The position numbers and the translations under genes are program-made. Below are positions 9,776 through 17,768 of a stretch of DNA of 64,000 nt, piece after piece. How positions within the stretch are numbered: the first letter of the stretch is position 1; each line of letters opens with the position of its first letter. Origin of the DNA: an uncultured Burkholderiaceae bacterium (lineage in GTDB: Bacteria > Pseudomonadota > Gammaproteobacteria > Burkholderiales > Burkholderiaceae_B); assembly GCA_934525625.1 (NCBI GenBank), contig CAKSZL010000003.1, positions 124,001 through 188,000 of the forward strand, written 5' to 3'. The notes beneath the pieces are model-generated. The model was not told the origin of the DNA. It worked only from the letters and a program-made list of their open reading frames with translations, and made no database searches.

Positions 9776-10537
9776 TTAGGCCAACTCCGCCAGCAAATGC
9801 CTGGCCCAGCGCATGGCCGGCAGCTTGGTTGCGGTTTCCAGCGCCTGGGCGCGATCCAGCCAGGCGCCGTCGTTCAGCTCGGGCCATTCGTCGCGGAAAG
9901 CCAGCACGATGCGGTTGCCCGCGTCCACCTCGGGCAAGGCCAGCACGCGGCCCGAAAACGCCTCGCTGATATTAGCCATGTTACGCGGAAAACTCTCGTG
10001 GTCGCCGAACAGATTGACGGTAAGCACGCCGTCCGGCGCCAGCGACTGGCGGCAGCCCTGATAGAACTCCAGCGACTCGCGCACCGGCCCCTGGGCCGAG
10101 GCGTCGTACAAATCCACCATCAGCGCCGCGCACAGGCCGGCGTTTTCCGGCGCCTGCACCCAAACGCCGGCATCGTCGTGCACGATGTTCGAGCGCGGGT
10201 GGTCGGGCAGGCGGAAGTACGCCTGGCACATGGCCGTCACCGCCGGGTTCCACTCCACCGTCACCACCCGGGCCTGGGTGTATTTCAGCGTGAAGCGCAG
10301 CAGCGACCCCGCGCCCAGGCCCAGCACCCCGACCGTCTGGCCGCTTGCGGGCGTCTGGAACAGCATCCAGGCCATCATCTGCTTGGTATAGGCCAGCACG
10401 AGCTCGTCGGGCTTGCGCACGCGCATGGCGCCCTGCACCCATTCGGTGCCGAAGTGCAGGTAGCGCACCCCCGCCAACTCGGACAAGGTCGGCTCGTCGT
10501 CCTCCCAGGGCTCGTACCGCTCGGCCTTGCCGCTCAT
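9776..10537 (-). CDS. Spermidine-synthase-like protein (SAM-methyltransferase fold)
   Basis: A 253-residue protein with a Rossmann-type nucleotide-binding segment VGVLGLGAGSLLRFTLKY followed by VVTVEWNPAVTAM, as in the spermidine synthase/methyltransferase superfamily. The usual GGGDG loop of true spermidine synthases is replaced by GLGAGS, so an aminopropyl-transfer role is doubtful. The ATG at 10537 overlaps the xth stop by 4 bp, so it is translationally coupled to the exonuclease gene; a longer in-frame extension was rejected because it would lie inside xth. The ABC importer genes follow after 50 bp. The reaction is unknown. Confidence 0.85.
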   Translation of the reverse strand: MSGKAERYEPWEDDEPTLSELAGVRYLHFGTEWVQGAMRVRKPDELVLAYTKQMMAWMLFQTPASGQTVGVLGLGAGSLLRFTLKYTQARVVTVEWNPAVTAMCQAYFRLPDHPRSNIVHDDAGVWVQAPENAGLCAALMVDLYDASAQGPVRESLEFYQGCRQSLAPDGVLTVNLFGDHESFPRNMANISEAFSGRVLALPEVDAGNRIVLAFRDEWPELNDGAWLDRAQALETATKLPAMRWARHLLAELA

Positions 10538-11328
10538 GCGCCCCGACCCTCCAGGTTGAACTGCGCCACCACCGGCGCGTGGTCGGAGGGCTGCGGCAGG
10601 CGGCGCGGCTCTTTGTCCACGCCGCATGACACGCACAAAGGCTTGAGCGCGTCGGAGATCAATATATGGTCGATGCGCAGGCCGGCGTTGCGGCGAAAGC
10701 CCAATTGGCGGTAATCCCACCAGCTGAACTGCTTGGGTTCCTGCTCGAACAGCCGGAAGGAGTCGTGCAGGCCCAGCCCCAGCAAGTCGCGGAAAGCCTG
10801 GCGTTCGGGCTCGGAAACCAGTACCTGGCCAGCCCATTTTTCCGGGTCGTGCACGTCTTCGTCCCGCGGCGCCACGTTGTAGTCGCCCAGCACCATCAGC
10901 CGGGGATGGCGCTGCAGCTCTTGCGTCAGCCACTCGCGCAGCGCCGCAAACCAGCTAAGCTTGTACGGATACTTGTCGCTGTCCAGCGACTGCCCGTTGG
11001 GGCAATAGGCGCTGATCACCCGAATAGGCCCGCCCGGCGCTTCCAGCGTCGCGGCGATGATGCGCTGCTGCGGGTCTTCGAAGCCCGGAATGTTGCGCTG
11101 CACGTCCAGCCCCGGCAGGCGCGACACGATAGCCACGCCGTTATAGGTTTTCTGCCCCGCCCAGCTGGCTTGATAACCCAGCTCGGTAAAGGCTTGCAGC
11201 GGAAAGCTTTCGTCCGGCAGCTTGAGTTCCTGCAGACAGAGCACGTCCGTCTCGGTGGCCTTGAGCCAGTCCAGCACCTGCGGCAGGCGCACTTTCAGCG
11301 AGTTGACGTTCCAGGTGGCGAATTTCAT
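10534..11328 (-). CDS. xth: Exodeoxyribonuclease III / AP endonuclease
   Basis: A 264-residue member of the exonuclease III (ExoA/XthA) family, which cuts 5' to abasic sites and trims 3' blocking groups in base-excision repair. It starts MKFATWNVNSLKVRLPQVL, shows the catalytic metal site LQELKLPDESFP, a central GDYNVAPRDEDVHDP and the C-terminal active-site block GLRIDHILIS followed by SDHAPVVA. ATG 11328 is preferred to an upstream frame extension because it gives the canonical N-terminus and has a GGGAG site upstream. Length is normal (E. coli 268). Confidence 0.96.
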   Translation of the reverse strand: MKFATWNVNSLKVRLPQVLDWLKATETDVLCLQELKLPDESFPLQAFTELGYQASWAGQKTYNGVAIVSRLPGLDVQRNIPGFEDPQQRIIAATLEAPGGPIRVISAYCPNGQSLDSDKYPYKLSWFAALREWLTQELQRHPRLMVLGDYNVAPRDEDVHDPEKWAGQVLVSEPERQAFRDLLGLGLHDSFRLFEQEPKQFSWWDYRQLGFRRNAGLRIDHILISDALKPLCVSCGVDKEPRRLPQPSDHAPVVAQFNLEGRGA

Positions 11329-11518
11329 GATGCTCCCGACGACATGCGCGCCCGCCATCCAGCCACGGGCGCGCATGAATTGAATCCATAAACCGGGAAC
11401 CTGGCGCGGGTTTCCCGAACAGGCGACAGTATGCCAGACCCTCGCCGCCCGGCGCTCTTGGTATGATTACGCTTTGCAGACTCCGCCGCGTTCACCGCAG
11501 CGCCGGCCCCGCCAGATC

Positions 11519-11839
11519 ATGCCCACCACCAACGGCGACTCCAGCCCCGACAACGAGCCCATCATCCTGGACGTCAGCTACGAAGACGCCCGGTTCACCG
11601 CCTACGTCGGCGTCAGTGAGCCCGACATCGAGCGCGCCGCGCAATGGGTGCACGCCGAGCAATTCGAAAACGGCGAAGTGCACGTCGCCGCGCTGGACTC
11701 CTCCGCCCCGGTCGGAGAAACCCTGGCCGACCTGCTTTTCAACCTGAATCCCGACGACACGCTGGTGCTGCTGTGCGACACGCCGCAGACCCAGGCCGAG
11801 GCCTTGCGCGAACTCGGCTACACGCCGGACGCGCCCTGA
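11519..11839 (+). CDS. Small acidic protein of unknown function
   Basis: A 106-residue acidic protein if the ATG at 11519 is used; a TTG at 11474 would add 15 residues. No signal peptide, membrane segment or known motif was recognised. The composition (many Asp/Glu, core [28 protein letters not shown]) suggests a small soluble folded protein. It sits between xth and gmk, on the gmk strand, with 46 bp to gmk, so it may be co-transcribed with gmk-rpoZ-spoT. Upstream, TATGAT (11462-11467) is a fair -10 element. No strong ribosome-binding site decides between the starts. Confidence 0.7.
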   Translation: MPTTNGDSSPDNEPIILDVSYEDARFTAYVGVSEPDIERAAQWVHAEQFENGEVHVAALDSSAPVGETLADLLFNLNPDDTLVLLCDTPQTQAEALRELGYTPDAP

Positions 11840-11885
11840 ACCCCGCGCCAGCCCTTCTCCTCACGATTCCGCCGCCACCACACAC

Positions 11886-12530
11886 ATGCACCCGACCTCC
11901 CTCACCCCCGGCAACATCTTCATGGTCGTCGCGCCCAGCGGCGCGGGCAAATCCAGCCTGGTCAACGCGCTACTGGCCGAGGACGACCAGATCTCGCTGT
12001 CCATCTCGTGCACCACGCGCGACCCGCGCCCCGGCGAGATCGGCAACCAGCACTACCGCTTCGTGGACAAAGACGCCTTCGTCGCGCTGCGCGACGAAGG
12101 CCAGTTGCTGGAATGGGCCGAAGTGCACGGCAACTTCTACGGCACCCCGCGCGACTACGTCGAGGAATGCATACGCAATGGCCGCGACGTGCTGCTGGAG
12201 ATCGACTGGCAGGGCGCGCGCCAGATCAAGCGCCATTTTCCCGACGCCATCGGCATTTTCATCCTGCCGCCTTCGCTCGAAACCCTGGAAACGCGGCTGC
12301 GCAAGCGCGGGCAGGATTCCCCCCAGGTCATCACCAAGCGTCTGCTGGCTGCCGGAGGCGAAATGGCGCATGTTTCAGAATGCCAATATGTTATTATTAA
12401 TCAAGAATTTAGCACCGCGCTTTCGCAATTGGCCCAGATAGTCGGGGCCTCGCGCCTGCGCTATGCCAGCCAGGCCGCGCGGCACGCCGAACTCTTTTCC
12501 CAACTGGGCATCAGCGTTACCAGCGTCTGA
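11886..12530 (+). CDS. gmk: Guanylate kinase
   Basis: A 214-residue guanylate kinase that phosphorylates GMP to GDP. It has the P-loop APSGAGKSS (residues 16-24), the GMP-binding region [21 protein letters not shown] and [12 protein letters not shown], and the LID-side segment [13 protein letters not shown]. Length is normal. It heads the conserved gmk-rpoZ-spoT block, which links guanine nucleotide supply, RNA polymerase assembly and (p)ppGpp metabolism; rpoZ starts 33 bp downstream. Confidence 0.98.
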   Translation: MHPTSLTPGNIFMVVAPSGAGKSSLVNALLAEDDQISLSISCTTRDPRPGEIGNQHYRFVDKDAFVALRDEGQLLEWAEVHGNFYGTPRDYVEECIRNGRDVLLEIDWQGARQIKRHFPDAIGIFILPPSLETLETRLRKRGQDSPQVITKRLLAAGGEMAHVSECQYVIINQEFSTALSQLAQIVGASRLRYASQAARHAELFSQLGISVTSV

Positions 12531-12563
12531 TACCATTCATTTCCCATATTACAGAGCACTACC

Positions 12564-12767
12564 ATGGCACGTATTACCGTCGAAGATTGTCTCGAACAAA
12601 TCCCCAACCGCTTCGACCTGACTCTGGCCGCCACCTATCGCGCCCGCGAGCTGGCCCAGGGCCACGAAGCCCGCATCAACGCCGACGACAAACCCACCGT
12701 GCTGGCCTTGCGCGAACTGGCCGCGGGCCTGACCGGCGTCGAAATGCTGCGTAAAGTGCCCACCTGA
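12564..12767 (+). CDS. rpoZ: RNA polymerase omega subunit
   Basis: A 67-residue omega subunit, starting [19 protein letters not shown], the diagnostic N-terminus. It folds around the beta-prime C-terminus, aids polymerase assembly and contributes to one of the ppGpp-binding sites known in E. coli. Beta-proteobacterial omegas are short, so the length is normal. It lies between gmk and the ppGpp synthetase/hydrolase gene, as in many proteobacteria. Confidence 0.97.
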   Translation: MARITVEDCLEQIPNRFDLTLAATYRARELAQGHEARINADDKPTVLALRELAAGLTGVEMLRKVPT

Positions 12768-12797
12768 TTTCCAGGCGCGGCAAACCTGGGGGGCAAT

Positions 12798-15086
12798 ATG
12801 GCGTTCACTTCTCTACGCGGCGCATCGTCCGGCATTCTGGCAGCGCTCAAGAAGGGGCCGCGCCTGCGCCGCCGCAGCCGCGACACCCGGCTTGCGCCCG
12901 ACACGCCTAAAACCGGCGCCGTGCCCGCGGCCGATACCCCCCAGCCCATCGCTTCACTGGCTCCGCTTACGCAAATCATCAGCCAGTACCTCAGCCCCAA
13001 AGACATCGAACGCGTGCGCGAGGCCTACCGCTTCGCCGACCAGGCCCACCTGGGCCAGTTCCGCGCCAGCGGCGAGCCCTACATCTCGCATCCCATCGCC
13101 GTCACCGAAGTCTGTGCCGGCTGGAAACTCGACACCGACTCGCTCATCGCCGCGCTGCTGCACGACGTCATCGAAGACCAGGACGTCTCCAAGCAAGAGG
13201 TGGCCGAGCGCTTCGGCCCCGACGTCGCTGAAATCGTCGACGGCGTCTCCAAGCTCGAACGCCTGGAATTCGCCACCAAGGCCGAACAGCAGGCCGAGAG
13301 CTTCCGCAAGATGCTGCTGGCCATGGCGCGCGACGTGCGCGTCATCCTCATCAAGCTGGCCGACCGCCTGCACAACATGCGCACGCTGGGCGCGGTCAGC
13401 CCCGAGAAACGCCGCCGCGTCGCGCGCGAAACTCTGGACATCTACGCGCCCATCGCGCACCGGCTGGGCCTGAACGCGCTGGTGCGCGAACTGCAAGACC
13501 TCTGTTTCCAGGCCATCTACCCCAACCGCTACCAGGTGCTGTACAAGGCCATCATGGCGGCCCGGGGCAATCGCCGCGAAGTATTGGGCAAGATCAGCGA
13601 CGACGTGCGCGCCGCGTTGCCCGCCGCCGGCATAGAGGCCGAAATCACTGGCCGCGAAAAATCGCTGTTCAGCATCTACAACAAGATGACCGAGCAGAAA
13701 AAGTCGCTGTCCGACGTGCTCGACATCTACGGTTTTCGCATCATCGTGCACACCCTGCCCGAATGCTATCTGGCGCTGGGCACGCTGCACCAGTTGTACC
13801 GCCCGGTGCCGGGCAAGTTCAAAGACTACATCGCCATTCCCAAGCTCAACGGCTACCAGTCGCTGCACACCACGCTGGTCGGCCCTTACGGCACGCCGGT
13901 CGAGTTCCAGATACGCACGCGCGAAATGGATCAGGTCGCCGAAGAAGGCGTGGCATCGCACTGGCTGTACAAAGACGACGACACCACGCTCAACACGCTG
14001 CAAAAGCGTACGCACCAGTGGCTGCAGTCGCTGCTCGACATCCAAAGCCAGACCGGCGATTCCGGCGAATTCCTCGAACACGTCAAGGTCGACCTCTTTC
14101 CCGATTCGGTCTACGTATTCACGCCGCAGGGCAAGATTCTGTCGCTGCCGCGCGGCGCCACGCCGGTCGATTTCGCCTACGCCATCCACACCGACATCGG
14201 CAATCACGCCATCGCCGCCAAGGTCAATGGCGAATACTCGCCGCTGCGCACCGAACTCAAAAGCGGCGACTCCATCGAGATCATCACGTCCAACACGTCG
14301 CGCCCCAGTGCACAGTGGCTCAACTACGTGCGCACCGGCCGCGCGCGTTCCGAGATCCGCCACTACCTGCGCACCCAGCGCTACGAAGAGTCCGTCGCTT
14401 TCGGCGAACGCCTGCTGAACCAGGCTTTCGAGCAGCTCAACCTGCCCCGCCCCGACGACGACGACCCCGAATGGGAAAAGCTGGCCAAGGGTTCGGGCGC
14501 CATTTCACGCGAAGAAATCCTGGCCGACATCGGCCTGGGCAAACGGCTGGCCGCCGTCGTGGCGCGCCGCTTCGCGCCTGAAAACCCCATGCTGGCCACC
14601 ACCGCCGCCGCCATGGACGAATTCACCGCCGCCACCCGCACGGCCGTGCTCATCCACGGCAACGAAGGCCAGGCGGTGCAACTGGCGCCTTGCTGCGGCC
14701 CCCTGCCCGGCGACGCCATCATCGGCGGCATCCGGCTGGGCCACGGCCTAGTCGTGCACATGAGCGAATGCGCGGTGGCCCAGCGCCTGCGCGCCAAAGA
14801 GCCCGAACGCTGGATCCCCGTGGCCTGGGACACCAACACCGCGCGCCATCTTTCCACCCGCCTGGACGTCACCGTCGTCAACGAGCGCGGCGTACTGGGC
14901 CGCGTGGCGGCCGCTGTCAGCGACGCCGAATCCAACATCGTGCACATGAACATGCAAGACGATGCGGCCGCCAACGCGGTGCTGCACCTGACCATACAGG
15001 TGGACAGCCGCAAGCATCTGGCGCACGTCATCCGTACCATGCGCCGCGTACCCCAGGTTCAGAAGATCGTCCGCGTCAAAGGCTGA
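12798..15086 (+). CDS. spoT: Bifunctional (p)ppGpp synthetase/hydrolase SpoT
   Basis: A 762-residue RelA/SpoT homologue. Domains in order: HD hydrolase with LLHDVIEDQDV (His122-Asp123) and ISHP (His98); synthetase with LDIYGFRIIV and the following substrate-binding region; TGS domain around FTPQGKILSLPRGATPVDFAYAIHTD; a helical/zinc-finger-like region with APCCGPLPGD; and a C-terminal ACT domain (TVVNERGVLGRVAAAVSDAE). The intact HD motif says it can degrade (p)ppGpp as well as make it. The first ~55 residues are a basic, low-complexity extension. A GGGGGG run precedes the ATG. It is the last gene of the gmk block. Confidence 0.96.
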   Translation: MAFTSLRGASSGILAALKKGPRLRRRSRDTRLAPDTPKTGAVPAADTPQPIASLAPLTQIISQYLSPKDIERVREAYRFADQAHLGQFRASGEPYISHPIAVTEVCAGWKLDTDSLIAALLHDVIEDQDVSKQEVAERFGPDVAEIVDGVSKLERLEFATKAEQQAESFRKMLLAMARDVRVILIKLADRLHNMRTLGAVSPEKRRRVARETLDIYAPIAHRLGLNALVRELQDLCFQAIYPNRYQVLYKAIMAARGNRREVLGKISDDVRAALPAAGIEAEITGREKSLFSIYNKMTEQKKSLSDVLDIYGFRIIVHTLPECYLALGTLHQLYRPVPGKFKDYIAIPKLNGYQSLHTTLVGPYGTPVEFQIRTREMDQVAEEGVASHWLYKDDDTTLNTLQKRTHQWLQSLLDIQSQTGDSGEFLEHVKVDLFPDSVYVFTPQGKILSLPRGATPVDFAYAIHTDIGNHAIAAKVNGEYSPLRTELKSGDSIEIITSNTSRPSAQWLNYVRTGRARSEIRHYLRTQRYEESVAFGERLLNQAFEQLNLPRPDDDDPEWEKLAKGSGAISREEILADIGLGKRLAAVVARRFAPENPMLATTAAAMDEFTAATRTAVLIHGNEGQAVQLAPCCGPLPGDAIIGGIRLGHGLVVHMSECAVAQRLRAKEPERWIPVAWDTNTARHLSTRLDVTVVNERGVLGRVAAAVSDAESNIVHMNMQDDAAANAVLHLTIQVDSRKHLAHVIRTMRRVPQVQKIVRVKG

Positions 15087-15107
15087 AAAAAAGAAAAGCC
15101 CCCCGCG

Positions 15108-15995
15108 TTACCTCTTTCCGCGCACCAGCCACGACGGCCATTGGCGCAGATTGCAGATCATCACTCCCGACACCGCCACGGCGAAGCCCAGCAACTGGAT
15201 CGCGACGAGCGTGTCGCCGAACAGCAAATAAGCCTCCACGGCCACCAGCGGCGGCGACAAATACATCAGCGAAGACGCCTTGGTCGCGCCGCCGCGCCGG
15301 ATGATCCAGACCAGCAGCGACGCGCCCACGCCCGTCAGCATCACGGCCGCCCATATCAACCCTATCCAGAGGTCGGTCGACCATATCCATTTGCTTTCGC
15401 CCAGTATCAGCGTGAAGCCGCCGGTAAGCAGCAAAGTGCCCACGTTCTGCCACAGGGCCGACGTACGGATGTCCGTCTGCGCCATCGAGGTCTTCTGCAT
15501 CAGCGTCCCGAACGTCACCGACAGCACCGCGATGGCCGCCGCCCACAAGGACCACGAGGTATAGGTTTGCCCCAGCCTGCCGTCCAGCCCGGGCGCAAGC
15601 ACCAGCAGCACGCCCGACAGCCCCAGCACCAGGCCCAGCCAGACGCGCACCGTCGGACGTTCGCCCAACAGAGGTATGGCCAGCGCCGCCGTCAGAATGG
15701 GCTGGGTAGCGCCGATCAGCGCCATGATGGCCGGCGGCAGGCCGGCCGCCATCGCCCAGTAGCAGCCCAATAGATACAGCCCTTGCAGCAAGGTGCCGGC
15801 CAGCATGTGCTTGGGCACCTCGCGCCAGGGCAGCCGGGGCGCGCGGGTGAGCCAGGCCACCAGGGCGAACAGCACCGCCGCGATACAGACGCGCACGAAC
15901 AGAAACAGGCTGGGATCGGCGTAAGGGACGACGAGCTTGCCTACGATGAAGCCCGTGGACCAGATGAAAATGAATAGTGCTACGGCTACGAACAT
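15108..15995 (-). CDS. EamA/DMT-family transporter
   Basis: A 295-residue inner-membrane protein with two EamA repeats and about ten hydrophobic segments. It begins with a membrane helix containing IFIWSTGFIVGKL, a typical DMT-superfamily opening. In the second half SSLMYLSPPLVAVEAYLLFGDTL matches the conserved loop of metabolite exporters of this group. The substrate cannot be inferred. It is convergent with spoT (21 bp between stops) and no terminator is obvious between them. The C-terminus is short and basic (WLVRGKR). Confidence 0.9.
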   Translation of the reverse strand: MFVAVALFIFIWSTGFIVGKLVVPYADPSLFLFVRVCIAAVLFALVAWLTRAPRLPWREVPKHMLAGTLLQGLYLLGCYWAMAAGLPPAIMALIGATQPILTAALAIPLLGERPTVRVWLGLVLGLSGVLLVLAPGLDGRLGQTYTSWSLWAAAIAVLSVTFGTLMQKTSMAQTDIRTSALWQNVGTLLLTGGFTLILGESKWIWSTDLWIGLIWAAVMLTGVGASLLVWIIRRGGATKASSLMYLSPPLVAVEAYLLFGDTLVAIQLLGFAVAVSGVMICNLRQWPSWLVRGKR

Positions 15996-16070
15996 GGATG
16001 CTTCCCGCCCCTGGAGCTGCTCAAGTAATGTGTGGGAATACCGTCCGGCAAGATACAGCCTTGCCGGTAC

Positions 16071-16745
16071 TCAATCGGCCAGACGGCCGCCCTTGAGCGT
16101 CAGGACGCGGTCGCAGCGCGCGGCCAGCGCCGCATCGTGCGTCACGAGTATCAGCGTGGCGCCCTGCTCGGCCACCTGCTCGAACATCAAGTCCGCCACC
16201 TTGGCGCCGTTGGCGGCGTCCAGGCTCCCCGTGGGCTCGTCGGCGAACAGCACATCGGGGCGCTGCACGAAAGCGCGCGCCAGCGAGACGCGCTGCTGTT
16301 CGCCCCCCGACAAGGTGCGCGGATAATGATGCAGCCGCGATTCCAGGCCCACGCGGCCCAGGGCGGCTTCGGCAAGCTCCCGCGCCTGCGCGGTGCCGCG
16401 CAGCTCCAGCGGCAGCATGACGTTCTCCAGCGCCGTCAGGTTGGGTAGCAATTGAAAAGTCTGGAACACGAAGCCGACGTGGCGCGCGCGCACGGCGGCG
16501 CGCGCCTCTTCGTCCATGGTGAACAAGTCGTGGCCCAGCAGATCGACCTTGCCCGAGGTGGGAACATCCAGCCCCGCCATCAGTCCAAGCAGGGTCGATT
16601 TGCCCGAGCCCGAGCTGCCCATGACGGCCAGCGACTCGCCCGGTCGCACCTGAAAACTGACGTCCTCCAGTATGCTCAGCACACCGCCGGCGTCTTCTAC
16701 TTGCTGCGTCAGCCCCACCACTTCAATGGAATACGATTGCATCAT
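16071..16745 (-). CDS. ybbA: ABC transporter ATPase, YbbA/LolD type
   Basis: A 224-residue ATPase with Walker A GSSGSGKST, Q-loop VFQTFQLLPNLTALENV, signature LSGGEQQRVSLARA, Walker B VLFADEPTGSLD and switch His VTHD. The sequence and its divergent position beside tesA match E. coli YbbA. In E. coli the partner permease gene ybbP follows ybbA; here the next gene is an unrelated EamA transporter and no FtsX-type permease is present in the window. MM at the start gives ATG 16745 or 16742. Its start codon overlaps the tesA start on the opposite strand, so there is no intergenic promoter space. Confidence 0.9.
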   Translation of the reverse strand: MMQSYSIEVVGLTQQVEDAGGVLSILEDVSFQVRPGESLAVMGSSGSGKSTLLGLMAGLDVPTSGKVDLLGHDLFTMDEEARAAVRARHVGFVFQTFQLLPNLTALENVMLPLELRGTAQARELAEAALGRVGLESRLHHYPRTLSGGEQQRVSLARAFVQRPDVLFADEPTGSLDAANGAKVADLMFEQVAEQGATLILVTHDAALAARCDRVLTLKGGRLAD

Positions 16746-17430
16746 GCCTACTCGTCGAAACTTCATCCTGGCCGCTGGCCTGCTGCTGGCGTTCGCCCCG
16801 CTGTTGGCTCCGCTTGCCGGGGCCGAAACACCGGCATCGCAGACGCCGCGCATACTGGTCTTGGGCGATAGTTTATCCGGTGAATACGGCATCCGCCGCG
16901 GCAGCGGCTGGGTGGAGGTGCTGCAACAACGCCTGGAAGAAAACAACATCCCCCACCAGATGCGCAACGCCAGCATCAGCGGCGACACCACCAGCGGCGG
17001 CCTGAGCCGCCTGCCCGAAGCCTTGCGGCGCCATACGCCCTCCATCGTCATCCTGGCGCTGGGCAGCAACGACGCCTTGCGCGGCCTGCCCCTGGAAATG
17101 ACCCAGGCCAATCTGGAAAAAATGATGGAACTGAGCCGCCAGGCAGGCGCCCAAGCCGTGTTGGCCGGCATGCGCATGCCGCCCAACTACGGCCGCGCTT
17201 ATTCCGATGCCTTCGCACGCCTGTACGACACCCTGGCCGAACGCCACGACACTCCCCTGATTCCGTTCTTGCTGGACGGCGTCGCCACACGACCCGAGCT
17301 GTTTCAGGCCGACCGGATGCACCCCACCGAAGAAGCCCAGCCGCTCATCGCCGACAACGTCTGGGCTGTGCTGCAGCCCATACTAAGCCACGCGCCGCAG
17401 GCGAACCAGCCCGAGGTTGGCGCCAAGTAG
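16744..17430 (+). CDS. tesA: Periplasmic GDSL lysophospholipase/esterase TesA
   Basis: A 228-residue SGNH hydrolase (thioesterase I / lysophospholipase L1). After the signal segment come block I ILVLGDSLSGEYGI (nucleophile Ser), block II NASISGDTTSGG (Gly), block III ILALGSNDALRG (Asn) and block V DRMHPTEEAQ (Asp/His), so all catalytic blocks are present. The N-terminus MPTRRNFILAAGLLLAF resembles a twin-arginine signal (TRRNFI) followed by a hydrophobic core; cleavage is expected near LAGA-ET. ATG 16744 is chosen because it gives a compact signal peptide; an in-frame ATG at 16726 is the alternative. It is divergent from ybbA, as in E. coli. Confidence 0.93.
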   Translation: MPTRRNFILAAGLLLAFAPLLAPLAGAETPASQTPRILVLGDSLSGEYGIRRGSGWVEVLQQRLEENNIPHQMRNASISGDTTSGGLSRLPEALRRHTPSIVILALGSNDALRGLPLEMTQANLEKMMELSRQAGAQAVLAGMRMPPNYGRAYSDAFARLYDTLAERHDTPLIPFLLDGVATRPELFQADRMHPTEEAQPLIADNVWAVLQPILSHAPQANQPEVGAK

Positions 17431-17439
17431 GGCTAGGCT

Positions 17440-17477
17440 TAGCCTTGCAAAAACAAATGCGCTAAGGCATTTTTGGT
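17440..17477. terminator. Weak candidate bidirectional terminator after tesA
   Basis: Just after the tesA stop, AAATGC and GCATTT (about 17456-17473) pair around a 6-base loop, with an A-run before and a T-run after, as expected for a terminator that can act on both strands between the convergent genes tesA and ppiD. The stem is short and AT-rich, so strength is doubtful. The much larger inverted repeat at 17511-17732 may be the real barrier. Confidence 0.3.
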
Positions 17478-17510
17478 TTCAGCGCTTACACGCCTCTCAG
17501 CACTGAGGTC

Positions 17511-17732
17511 GAGAGCCGGCGCCAGCCTGCCTGCGCCAGCGGCCGTTGGAGGGCGCCGCGTGCTACCGTAGGCAGTGCGGGGGCAGTCGGCGAAAGCTGT
17601 GCGAGCACCGCAAGCGCGCAGCGCTGAGGGCGAGTTCTTTCGCCGCCCGCACGTACGAGGTAGACGCGGAAAGCCCCGCGCAGCGGGGCCGCCTGACCGG
17701 CCGCTGGCGCAGGCAGGCTGGCGCCGGCTCTC
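17511..17732. repeat. 222-bp nested inverted repeat with 35-bp perfect arms
   Basis: This fills most of the 338-bp gap between the convergent genes tesA and ppiD. The outer arms 17511-17545 and 17698-17732 are perfect reverse complements over 35 bp. Inside, further arms pair in nested order: CTACC/GGTAG (17563-17567 with 17659-17663), GTGCGGG/CCCGCAC (17575-17581 with 17646-17652) and GGCGAAAG/CTTTCGCC (17589-17596 with 17637-17644). A separate small hairpin GCCCCGC/GCGGGGC sits near 17673-17689. The whole can fold into one long, interrupted RNA or DNA hairpin. Small open frames crossing it look like chance frames. It could be a dispersed palindromic element, a long terminator or a structured RNA; no second copy was noticed in the window. 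Confidence 0.85.
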
Positions 17733-17768
17733 AACTGGCTCAAGAACACAATAAAACCGCGGTCGGCA

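Noticed and set aside
12954..14363. A 469-codon open frame opposite spoT
   Set aside because: It is an antisense shadow with no domain and no start signal; spoT has a complete, well-conserved protein on the other strand.
17511..17732. Miniature transposon with 35-bp terminal inverted repeats
   Set aside because: No target-site duplication was seen at the ends, the interior is itself nested palindromic, and no transposase is in the window; kept only as a repeat of unknown type.
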